From the NCBI RefSeq assembly GCF_020622265.1, contig NZ_JACNMQ010000006.1:124001-188000 (forward strand): DNA of 64,000 nucleotides, given 5' to 3'. A program made the position numbers and the translations under genes. This document shows, piece by piece, positions 8,954 to 16,060 of this stretch. Below the pieces are notes generated by a model. It searched no databases and had not been told where the DNA came from. It worked only from the letters and a program-made list of their open reading frames with translations. The first letter of the stretch is position 1, and each line of letters starts with the position of its first letter. The DNA comes from Halomonas sp. M20 (GTDB lineage Bacteria; Pseudomonadota; Gammaproteobacteria; Pseudomonadales; Halomonadaceae).

Positions 8954-9433
8954 ATGTCCGGTGATACTACGCCAGCGCTTATTGATTGCCCCGCGCTCGG
9001 CATCGGTGAGCTGGCCCGACGCGCCGGCTGCAAGCCCGAAACGGTGCGCTACTACGAACGCATCGGGTTGCTTCGTGACGCCCCGCGCACCGAGGGCGGT
9101 CAGCGCCGCTACGGTGAGGCAGCTGTCAGGCGGCTGACGTTCATTCGCCATGCCCGTGACTTCGGCTTCTCGGTGGAGGCGGTGCGTGAGCTGCTGGAGA
9201 TGGCGGACCATCCGCAGATGCCCTGCCACGAGGTCGATGCCATCGCCAAGCATCACCTGGAGGAGGTCGAGTCACGTCTTCAGCGGCTCTCCGCACTACG
9301 TGAAGAGCTCAGGAGGATGGTGGGCCAGTGTGCCGGTGGCAGGGTCGAGAGCTGCCGCATCATCGAGGTACTGAGCGATCATCAGCTGTGCATCGGCGAG
9401 TCAGCCCATGGCGGTGCCCAAGGCCTGGGGTAG
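8954..9433 (+). CDS. MerR-family divalent metal regulator (CadR/PbrR/ZntR-like)
   Basis: Metal-sensing activator of the divergent Zn/Cd/Pb ATPase operon. The N-terminal winged helix (IGELARRAGCKPETVRYYERIGLL) is followed by the dimer helix and a C-terminal metal loop. Cysteines lie at MPCHE, GQCAG and ESCRI, spaced 35 and 8 residues, close to the CadR/PbrR/ZntR arrangement. At 159 residues it is slightly longer than usual, with a loosely conserved tail. The divergent promoter with a 19-base spacer is its evident target. Which of Zn, Cd or Pb it prefers cannot be read from the sequence. Confidence 0.9.
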   Translation: MSGDTTPALIDCPALGIGELARRAGCKPETVRYYERIGLLRDAPRTEGGQRRYGEAAVRRLTFIRHARDFGFSVEAVRELLEMADHPQMPCHEVDAIAKHHLEEVESRLQRLSALREELRRMVGQCAGGRVESCRIIEVLSDHQLCIGESAHGGAQGLG

Positions 9434-9462
9434 CTTGTTCCATGCGTTTACCCTTCAACGCC

Positions 9463-10245
9463 TCAGCCCAGCGAAACATCCAGAAACAGCATGAGCACCA
9501 GCCCCACCGAGAGCCCCAGCGTTGCCTTGTTCTGGTGGCCACTACGGTGGGTCTCGGGGATGATTTCATGGCTGATGACGTAGAGCATGGCCCCGGCGGC
9601 GAACGCCAGGCCCCAGGGCAGCAGCGTCTGGGAAACGGTAACGATGCCCGCGCCCATCAGGCCGCCCAGTGGTTCGATCAGGCCCGTCAGGGCAGCGATA
9701 CTCCACGACCGCCAGCGGGAGTAGCCCTCACCGAGCAGCGACACCGCAACGGCCAGGCCTTCCGGCGCATTCTGCAGGCCGATGCCGATGGCGAGTGGCA
9801 GCCCGCCCTCGCGGCCCCCAGCACCGAACGCGACGCCGACCGCGAGGCCTTCCGGCAGGTTATGAATCGTGATGGCGATGATGAACAGCCAGACCCGACG
9901 CAAAGACGCCGCCTCGGGGCCCTCACGACCCTGCTGGAAGTGCTCATGAGGAAGCCATTCGTTCATCAGCGCCACCATCCCGATACCCAGCAGGATCGAC
10001 AAGCAGGCGATGGAGGCGGGAATGACGCTCCCCTCATAGCGCAGCTCGGAGGCGTCCAGGGATGGGATGATCAGGGAGAAGAACGACGCCGCGAGCATGA
10101 CCCCGGCGGCGAACCCCAGCGCCAGGTCCCGGATGGCCCTATCGGGCGTTCTGCTCACGAGCACCGGAAGCGCCCCGACAGCCGTCATCGCGCCGGCGGC
10201 CAGGCTACCCAGAAAACCCAGCGAGACCGGGGAAAGCGCTTCCAT
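9463..10245 (-). CDS. ZIP-family metal transporter
   Basis: A 260-residue membrane protein of the ZIP family (GufA/ZupT-like), normally moving Zn(II) or related cations towards the cytoplasm. Eight hydrophobic helices are apparent. The binuclear metal site is visible in helix 4 (TIHNLPEGLAVG) and helix 5 (LQNAPEGLAV). A short His/acidic loop (NEWLPHEHF) precedes helix 4. It lies tail-to-tail with the MerR gene. An uptake carrier beside an efflux ATPase may seem contradictory, but ZIP-like genes recur in such islands. Direction of transport is not shown by the sequence. Confidence 0.88.
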   Translation of the reverse strand: MEALSPVSLGFLGSLAAGAMTAVGALPVLVSRTPDRAIRDLALGFAAGVMLAASFFSLIIPSLDASELRYEGSVIPASIACLSILLGIGMVALMNEWLPHEHFQQGREGPEAASLRRVWLFIIAITIHNLPEGLAVGVAFGAGGREGGLPLAIGIGLQNAPEGLAVAVSLLGEGYSRWRSWSIAALTGLIEPLGGLMGAGIVTVSQTLLPWGLAFAAGAMLYVISHEIIPETHRSGHQNKATLGLSVGLVLMLFLDVSLG

Positions 10246-10370
10246 GAGTTCTGCCTGTGCAGGTGAGTGTCTAACGCAGGTGAATGACGAATGCCGTGCC
10301 GGTGGTGGCTCGACGTGCCCTGTGAGCGCGTGCCCTCATATGGCTTGCGATCTGGAAAATTGCCGGAGAC

Positions 10371-11633
10371 CTATGGGCGGTCCAGTGCCGCCAAGTCAGA
10401 AGCGACGGGATCACTGATCACCTCCTGCAGCTGTGCCCGCGCCTCGAACAGGGCCACGCGATAGTCCTCACGCCTCGGCGAGTCGCTTTCTTGCAGCAGG
10501 CGTTGCCCCTCCTTGAGAGGATCGACCGGTCGATCATCCACTCTCACTTCGTAATGCAGGTTGGGGCCGGTCGTGAGCCCGGATGCGCCTACCGCGCCCA
10601 ATGGGTCGCCCGTGATGACCGAGTCGCCAACCGCAAGCCCGGGAGTGAAGCGACTGAGGTGGGTGTAGCGACTGATGGTGCCCGACGCATGCTCGAGCTC
10701 GACGACGCGTCCATATCCTCCCCGACGTCCAAGAAAGGAGATGCGCCCTGACGCTGCCGCCACCACCGGCGTGCCACGCGGCGCGGCAAGATCGATGCCG
10801 TCATGACGGCGGACCCCGCCATACACCGGATGGCGCCGGTTGCCGAACGGGGACGTCAGGCGGGCACCCAGCACCGGGAAACGCAAGGTGTCCTGCAGCT
10901 TGCCATCCTTGAACAGCATCACTGGCCCGCCCTGACCCTGTGGCCAAACCACCTCCAGCCGCTGTGCCCGACGCACAAGTCCGGCATAGGTCAAGCGTGG
11001 ATCACCGACTCGTGCACCGTTCTCGCGGCGCATCTCTTGCCACAGCAGCTGCAGGCGTTCTCCGCCGCTAAGATCTCGGCGAACGTTCATGATGCCAGCC
11101 AGCAGGGCCTCGAGATCCGCGGCGAAGCGTGTCGGTAACGCCGCTGACGCGAGTGCCGCGTAGAGCGAGGACTCGATCACGATCTCGCGCCCTAGCACCC
11201 GGGTCTCGGTACGAGGCTGGACCACGCGCGCCCTAGGTCGCTCGTCCAGCGTGACAATGTATCGCACGCCGGAGGCCCGCTCGATGGCAACCGAGAGTGG
11301 CCGCCCGTCGTCCAGCCTGGTCAGGCTCACGCGATTGCCTGGCTGCAGCTGCCTCGGATCGAACTTATCGGTCAGGGTGGTGATGGCATGTTGTTGGGTC
11401 TCGGCATCGGCGCCCAGGCGGCGCAACAGGGAGGCGAGCGTGTCGCCGGATGCCACCCTGAGCGTCTTGGTGCTGCCGTCGGGCCGCCGAGCATTCGGCA
11501 GAGAGCGGTTCCTCTCCGGCTCGCCGGTCGACGCCTGGGACGCCGAGGCGAGCCAGGTATTCTCTTGCCAGCTCGCATCCGCCAGCAGGGGGCTCAATCC
11601 CAATAGCCCCACCAGCCACCAGCGTCGCGTCAT
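10371..11633 (-). CDS. M23-family peptidoglycan DD-metalloendopeptidase
   Basis: Periplasmic Zn-dependent hydrolase that cuts peptidoglycan crosslinks (MepM/NlpD relatives). It has 420 residues: a signal peptide, an OapA/LysM-like N-terminal region (LRVASGDTLASLLRRLG) and a C-terminal LytM domain starting at about residue 290. Metal ligands are visible in RRHDGIDLAAP and in NLHYEVRV. It overlaps the DsbA-like gene by 4 bases (ATGA) and is therefore coupled to it. With the L,D-transpeptidase and Lnt/LspA nearby it adds to an envelope-modification theme. Confidence 0.87.
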   Translation of the reverse strand: MTRRWWLVGLLGLSPLLADASWQENTWLASASQASTGEPERNRSLPNARRPDGSTKTLRVASGDTLASLLRRLGADAETQQHAITTLTDKFDPRQLQPGNRVSLTRLDDGRPLSVAIERASGVRYIVTLDERPRARVVQPRTETRVLGREIVIESSLYAALASAALPTRFAADLEALLAGIMNVRRDLSGGERLQLLWQEMRRENGARVGDPRLTYAGLVRRAQRLEVVWPQGQGGPVMLFKDGKLQDTLRFPVLGARLTSPFGNRRHPVYGGVRRHDGIDLAAPRGTPVVAAASGRISFLGRRGGYGRVVELEHASGTISRYTHLSRFTPGLAVGDSVITGDPLGAVGASGLTTGPNLHYEVRVDDRPVDPLKEGQRLLQESDSPRREDYRVALFEARAQLQEVISDPVASDLAALDRP

Positions 11634-12298
11634 GAGCCCCCTCCTGCTTCGGAAAGCTCCTCCACCTCTCGCTGAACAGCATCGACCAGCTCCTGCATGC
11701 CGAAGGGGTCCAGCTGTTCCTCATTGATGAAGAAGGTCGGGGTCTGGCGGATCTGGTTGGCCTTGACGTCTTCCTTGTCCTGCTCGAATACCGCCTGGAC
11801 CTCAGGGGAATCGAGTTGCTCCTGCGCCTGGGCGCTGTCCAGCCCGGCCTGGCTGGCGATCTCCAGGATGGCGGCCTCATCGAAGCTGCCGTGGGCCGCC
11901 CACTGGTTCTGGCGAGCCAGCAGTGCCTCCAGCACCGGCTCGAAGCCCCCCTGCAGCCTGGCGGCTTCCAGCACGCGAATGGCCGTTTCTGACACCTCGC
12001 CATGGAAGGGGGTATAGCGCACCACCAGGCGGACCTGGTCGGGGTAGGTGTTCAGGATTTTCTTGGTGAGCGGATAGAAGGCGCGACAGGCCTCACAGGC
12101 CGGATCGAAGAACTCGACGATGGTGACCGGCGCGTCATCGGGCCCCAGGATCGGCGAATGAGAGCGGACGAGGCTGTTATCGGCCTCACGACTCGCCGAC
12201 TCCGATGCGGCTCCAACCAACGAGGGATTCGAAACGGCAACGATAATGGCCACCAGGACCAGCGCGCCCACCAAGATAACAGCCGCACGTCGTATCAT
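11630..12298 (-). CDS. DsbA-family thiol:disulfide protein
   Basis: Periplasmic or membrane-anchored thioredoxin-fold protein of 222 residues. An uncleaved-looking N-terminal helix (AAVILVGALVLVAIIVAV) is followed by a DsbA/DsbG-like domain with the active site CEAC (in DPACEACRAF) and the cis-Pro loop in RQTPTFFI. It is the first gene of a two-gene unit with the M23 peptidase. It could be a disulfide oxidase or isomerase for metal-stressed envelope proteins; the exact activity cannot be read from the motif. Confidence 0.88.
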   Translation of the reverse strand: MIRRAAVILVGALVLVAIIVAVSNPSLVGAASESASREADNSLVRSHSPILGPDDAPVTIVEFFDPACEACRAFYPLTKKILNTYPDQVRLVVRYTPFHGEVSETAIRVLEAARLQGGFEPVLEALLARQNQWAAHGSFDEAAILEIASQAGLDSAQAQEQLDSPEVQAVFEQDKEDVKANQIRQTPTFFINEEQLDPFGMQELVDAVQREVEELSEAGGGS

Positions 12299-12527
12299 CT
12301 TATTTCCTCACGAGATGATCGGGTTAACCCACGAAACTCGGCGCGCAGCGAGTGGCCAGGGCCACGCGCCGATACGGCGCCGACGATGAAAGCGTCAAGC
12401 TTACAAGCTCTAGCTGGTACAGGTTCAATACCTGCTTCCCGCGCATCTCCGCAAGGCGTCCGGCGGGTGAGCCATAGCCTGTGGTGGCCAATGCGGCTGC
12501 GATGTAACGCCTGCAGCGGATACCGAT

Positions 12528-12618
12528 ATGCCAATTTTCTCCGAAGCGTCAGGGGAATGGTTCAGCGTTTATGCCGTGCCGAAAATGGATTTGACCGTCA
12601 GAAGAGCGGACGATCCGC
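12528..12618 (+). other. Frameshifted 5' end of the CDF-like gene, with broken metal motif
   Basis: An ATG at 12528 opens a frame reading MPIFSEASGEWFSVYAVPKMD that then leaves the frame of the downstream gene. In relatives the text continues with a cysteine and PSEER; here the codon for that Cys is replaced by four bases (about 12589-12593), after which PSEERTIRLALN is readable in the frame used from 12619. The ancestral protein therefore began here with a degenerate heavy-metal-associated domain whose key Cys has been lost by a one-base insertion. Confidence 0.65.
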
Positions 12619-13365
12619 TTGGCGCTGAACAGTTTTGATGAGCTTCGAACGCTGTCCTTTGACTTATCGAACCGCCGGTTGGAAGTCGTGCATGATGGCG
12701 CGGTTGAGCCCATTATCGTGAAACTGGCGGCCTTAGGGCTGGAGGCCTCGCTTCAGGAGACTCAAGCCGCCGACCCGGAGAGGATCGAAGTCCTTGAGAG
12801 CTCGGCTGACTCTGCTTCTCAGGAGCCTGGCTCCCTGCGGCTGTTGCTCGGCATCAATGCTCCCATGTTCGTGGTGGAGTTGACTGCTGGTCTGATCGCC
12901 CAGTCTACCGGCCTGATCGCGGATTCCCTGGACATGTTTGCCGATGCAACCGTCTATGGCCTTGCTCTCTATGCCGTAGGGTACAGTGCGAAAATGCAGG
13001 TGCGTGCCGCGCATCTGGCTGGCGTGCTCCAACTGATTCTGGCTCTCGGCGTCCTCGTAGAAGTGGGGAGGCGCTTTGTATTTGGTAGTGAGCCCGAATC
13101 GCTGATGATGATGGCCATTGTGTTCGTCGCGTTGATTGCTAATACTGGCTGTCTGCTATTGATCTCCAAGCACCGCGGGGGCGGCGCGCATATGCAGGCA
13201 AGCTGGATATTCTCGGCCAACGATGTGGTCATCAACATGGGCGTCATCGCCGCCGGTGCCTTGGTCGCCTGGACGGGGTCTAGCTATCCGGATCTGCTTA
13301 TCGGTACCATCGTGGGCCTAATCGTCTTCAACGGCGCTCGGCGTATTCTGGCAATCAAGGCGTGA
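12619..13365 (+). CDS. Cation diffusion facilitator-like transporter, N-terminally broken
   Basis: Remaining open frame (TTG start, or remnant) of a CDF-like metal transporter with an N-terminal HMA-like segment (about residues 1-50) and four to six helices. Typical CDF helix-2 text is IADSLDMFADATVYG, with acidic ligands in place of the usual His/Asp set, and helix 5 carries FSANDVVINMG. The full-length gene began at 12528 and is frameshifted at the HMA motif. The membrane part could still be made, but no good ribosome site precedes 12619. Probably Zn/Co/Cd efflux by family; I treat it as damaged. Confidence 0.7.
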   Translation: MALNSFDELRTLSFDLSNRRLEVVHDGAVEPIIVKLAALGLEASLQETQAADPERIEVLESSADSASQEPGSLRLLLGINAPMFVVELTAGLIAQSTGLIADSLDMFADATVYGLALYAVGYSAKMQVRAAHLAGVLQLILALGVLVEVGRRFVFGSEPESLMMMAIVFVALIANTGCLLLISKHRGGGAHMQASWIFSANDVVINMGVIAAGALVAWTGSSYPDLLIGTIVGLIVFNGARRILAIKA

Positions 13366-13370
13366 GGCCT

Positions 13371-13395
13371 CACGGTAGCAGCTATTGCTGCCGTG
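13371..13395 (+). terminator. Hairpin after the CDF-like gene
   Basis: CACGGTAGCA and TGCTGCCGTG can pair (9 Watson-Crick pairs plus one G-T) around a 5-base loop, directly after the stop codon. There is no T-run, so it may be a processing or weak termination structure rather than a classical intrinsic terminator. Confidence 0.4.
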
Positions 13396-13507
13396 AACAC
13401 TGGTCGAGGTGGCTTCATGATCGCGCCAGACCTGTACGACAGCGATGGTGCGAGATCTCGGAGCCAGCAAGGGAGCGTGTCTAGGCATCAACCAAGGAAG
13501 GATATTA

Positions 13508-14266
13508 ATGGATAGTATCTGGCTGGTACTCGGCCTGGCGCTGCTTCCCGCACTAGGCAACTTCAGTGGTGGGCTCGCTGCGGAAGTTTCCTTGACTACC
13601 GGGCGCCGTCTCAATTATGCCCTTCATGGTGCCGCCGGCCTCGTCATTGCGGTGGTGGCAGTTGAAATCATGCCGCGCGTGCTCGAGGGACTCTCAGCTT
13701 GGCTAATCGCCCTCGCTTTCGCGTTGGGCGGCATCGCTTACGTAGGTCTCGAGAAACTTGTCGAGATTATCCAGAAGCGGCAAGACCGGCAGGGAGAGAA
13801 CGGTCAGTCGAGCGTCTGGATGATCTATATCGCCGTGTCCATCGACCTGTTCAGCGATGGTCTCCTGGTCGGGGCGGGGTCTGCGGTCGCGCCGTCGGTT
13901 GCGATCATCCTGGCGGCGGGCCAGGTTCTAGCGGATTTCCCTGAGGGCTTTGCGGCGATCGCCAACATGAAAGACAAAGGGGTTCGCCGCAGCAAGCGCT
14001 TGCTGCTCTCTGCCTCCTTTGCAATTCCCGTGCTCTCGGCAGCCATCTTTGCTTACTTCGTGCTCAGAAACCAACCGGAGGCGTTCAAGCTAGCGGCCTT
14101 GACGTTCACGTCAGGTCTTCTTACGGTCGCTGCTATCGAAGACATGGTATCCGAGGCGCATGAGAGCGGTGAAGACACCCACGTCTCGCCTCTGGCTTTC
14201 ATAGGCGGCTTCGTCCTGTTCGTTCTGGTCTCGGCGGGCTTGGAAGGAGTGGTATCGCAAAGCTAA
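13508..14266 (+). CDS. ZIP-like membrane metal transporter
   Basis: A 252-residue polytopic membrane protein resembling ZIP transporters. It has helices with charged or polar motifs in place of the canonical HNxPEG: SIDLFSDGLLVG and LADFPEGFAAI. A His-containing loop (SEAHESGEDTHVSP) lies before the last helix. The ATG at 13508 is preceded by AAGGAAGGA, which decides the start over an in-frame codon at 13445. It lies in the same direction as the CDF-like gene 140 bases upstream. Substrate and direction are unknown; the first His of the ZIP site is Asp here. Confidence 0.75.
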   Translation: MDSIWLVLGLALLPALGNFSGGLAAEVSLTTGRRLNYALHGAAGLVIAVVAVEIMPRVLEGLSAWLIALAFALGGIAYVGLEKLVEIIQKRQDRQGENGQSSVWMIYIAVSIDLFSDGLLVGAGSAVAPSVAIILAAGQVLADFPEGFAAIANMKDKGVRRSKRLLLSASFAIPVLSAAIFAYFVLRNQPEAFKLAALTFTSGLLTVAAIEDMVSEAHESGEDTHVSPLAFIGGFVLFVLVSAGLEGVVSQS

Positions 14267-14388
14267 CGGCCACGCTGGTCCCCTTCAGCACAGCCACTGA
14301 CGTGCTGGCTCGAAGCAATGCACCGCCCTTCTCAGGGCGTACCTAATCACGTCTGTCAATGGCCATCAGAACTGACCCACCTATGACC

Positions 14389-14560
14389 GTCAGCTGAGCG
14401 TCTTCTGCTTCAGCCGGTAGCTCTCGCCTCCCAACGTATAACGTATAGAGGTGCGAGTGACGGATGATCCGGTCGATGATCGGTACCGCCACGTTGTCAT
14501 CGTGGAAGAAATCGCCACAGACCAAAGAATCTTCGTTCTTGGGCAGGGCCACCATGACCT
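14389..14560 (-). pseudogene. IS21-type istB fragment
   Basis: Two adjacent frames spell the C-terminal end of an IS21 helper ATPase: DNVAVPIIDRIIRHSHLYTL in one frame and GGESYRLKQK in the next, matching the IstB pattern of a conserved D-x-L/I-DRLxHxSH segment followed by GxSYRL. One frameshift and loss of the Walker motifs make it a relic. No istA or element ends were recognised. Confidence 0.6.
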
Positions 14561-14701
14561 ACAGCATGGACCTTCCCGAGCCCGACAAGAACTTCGGTGT
14601 CGATCTATCAACCTTCTGGAGGGATGAAGGGTTCGGAGGGGCATAAGCACCCCTTCAACCATATAATCCGGATACCCTGAATTCGATGTCGAACTTTTCG
14701 G

Positions 14702-15237
14702 TTGCCATCTTTATCACTGCCATTTGTTGCCGCTGAAGTGTCATATTCACGAGGGCCTGTACGGCCTTCATCGTCGATTCCGAGCAGCACCCCCAAATAT
14801 GAAGAGACGGCACGCTCGCCTCTGCGCGGCAGTGGGGCGAATGCCCGCTGGCAGGAGTTCGGGATGGTGTTGAATGGCTTCGACACCAATTTCGATGAGG
14901 AGAGCGAGCTCTATGCGGTCAACACGGTGGCGCATGCCTATGTGAACCGGCCCATCCGCCTCGAACGGGCGCGAACCGCGCGGATCTACCTGATCAACGT
15001 CACCAAGTTCGATCCAGTGAATTTGCCGCACCTGCATGCCAACTTCTACGACTACTACGATCATGGCACAACTCTGCTCCCACTCTCAGAACTGTGGATA
15101 TGGTCATACAGTGCCAGGCGCAGCGGGGTATCCTGGAGTTCTCCTTCGCCAACCATGAGCCCGGGCTTTACATGTTTCACGCCCACCAAAGCGAATTCGT
15201 GGAACTCGGCTGGATGAGCCTGCTCGAGGTGGTCTGA
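14702..15237 (+). pseudogene. Multicopper oxidase C-terminal fragment, frameshifted
   Basis: From about 14800 the frame encodes the C-terminal cupredoxin part of a multicopper oxidase or copper nitrite-reductase-like protein: GFDTNFDEESELYAVNT, then HLHANFYDYYDHGTT (copper-ligand His). After a frameshift at about 15075 the other frame carries MVIQCQAQRG (Cys ligand) and LYMFHAHQSEF (paired His), ending at 15237. The N-terminal half is missing and the bases before 14800 look unrelated. It is the second multicopper oxidase of the window and is not functional. Confidence 0.65.
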
Positions 15238-15255
15238 TGCACCGGGAGTGAAGCG

Positions 15256-15342
15256 GCCTCGCTGGTTTCCGGCATTTCAGTGCTGGGTGGCACCGTCGGT
15301 GTGGGGATTATGTACGCCACGGCCCTGCTCGTGCAGGTGTGA
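15256..15342 (+). pseudogene. Possible membrane-protein tail remnant
   Basis: A short frame reads a hydrophobic, glycine-rich stretch (LVSGISVLGGTVGVGIMYAT) and stops at 15342, just before repeat copy B. An ATG overlapping the oxidase stop runs straight into a stop in another frame, so this looks like the tail of a decayed membrane-protein gene that followed the oxidase. The family was not recognised. Confidence 0.3.
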
Positions 15343-15347
15343 CCTCG

Positions 15348-15536
15348 GCATCACTTGCCCGCTGATCGCATCCTTACACGAAGGCTTGGTCAACGGGGAG
15401 CGGCGGTTCCCCAGAAATTGGAACCGGCAAATCGCGGGACCTTCGGCAGATAGCCCGTTTCCATCCGCTGGATACGGAAGCCGGCGTGCTCGATGAGCTC
15501 GGGGATGGCGCGGTTGAGATGGCAGCCCCCCGCCAC
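15348..15536. repeat. Direct repeat copy B: merR/methyltransferase junction
   Basis: Gap-free match to 301-489. It contains the last coding bases of a merR gene ([12 protein letters not shown] is readable; the merR stop codon TGA is TGG here) and the 3' end of the intact methyltransferase. Only about 75 bases of merR-coding sequence remain. Its left edge marks a recombination or deletion joint against unrelated sequence. Confidence 0.9.
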
Positions 15537-16010
15537 TCTGCGCCACAGAGGGTTGACGCGGTCCTGCCACTGGCGCACGCCCTCGTCGGGGGCCGTGCCG
15601 TGTTCGCAGAACAGCAGTTGGCCACTCGGCTTGAGCACGCGCCGCATCTGCTCGAGCGCTCGGTGCCAGTCGGGGATCGTGCACAGGGTGTAGGTCAGCA
15701 CCACGGTATCGGCACTGTCGTCCTCGAGAGGGATCTCCTCCCCCGGCAAGTTCAGCCAGCGAACCTCGAACGGCGCCCCGGCGGCGTGATGGCGGGCCTT
15801 GCGGCGCATGCCCGCGGAGGGCTCGAGTCCCCACACCAGCTCGACACGCTGCGGATCGTAGTGAGGCAGGTTGAGGCCGGAGCCCATGCCAACCTCCAGG
15901 ACCCGGCCTCGCGCTTGCGGCACCACGGCCGCCCGTTGACGCTCGACCACCTCGCTACCGCACGCCAGGTGGAGAAGATGCGGCAGGACGTGCTGCTCGT
16001 AAAAGGTCAT
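15390..16010 (-). CDS. Class I SAM-dependent methyltransferase
   Basis: A 206-residue Rossmann-fold methyltransferase. Motif I is VLEVGMGSGLNLPHY (about residues 37-51), with an acidic motif II (LVWGLEPSAGM) and a motif IV region (DTVVLTYTLCTIPD); a Cys/His-containing segment FCEHG follows. The substrate is unknown. It lies 50 bases downstream of the multicopper oxidase on the same strand, so it is probably cotranscribed under the CueR-type promoter. Similar methyltransferases often accompany mer/copper islands. A degraded second copy is present at 343-551. Confidence 0.85.
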   Translation of the reverse strand: MTFYEQHVLPHLLHLACGSEVVERQRAAVVPQARGRVLEVGMGSGLNLPHYDPQRVELVWGLEPSAGMRRKARHHAAGAPFEVRWLNLPGEEIPLEDDSADTVVLTYTLCTIPDWHRALEQMRRVLKPSGQLLFCEHGTAPDEGVRQWQDRVNPLWRRVAGGCHLNRAIPELIEHAGFRIQRMETGYLPKVPRFAGSNFWGTAAPR

Positions 16011-16060
16011 CGGCTATCGCCATCCCTTGTGGTTGCTGTGGTCGACATACCGTCGGTTCG

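Noticed and set aside
12411-12440. tRNA-like T-arm (ACAGGTTCAATACCTG) upstream of the CDF-like gene
   Set aside because: Only four good stem pairs; no matching acceptor, D- or anticodon arm can be drawn around it and there is no CCA end in register. Not reported as a tRNA or att site.
12585-12600. TGA at the lost Cys of the CDF-like gene as a selenocysteine or readthrough codon
   Set aside because: The TGA is only visible if one extra base is ignored; the reading frame truly shifts, so a simple insertion is the better explanation.
14702-14800. Start of the multicopper oxidase fragment at 14702
   Set aside because: The first 30 residues are Ser/Pro-rich and do not resemble an oxidase; the conserved part begins later, so no true start is assigned.
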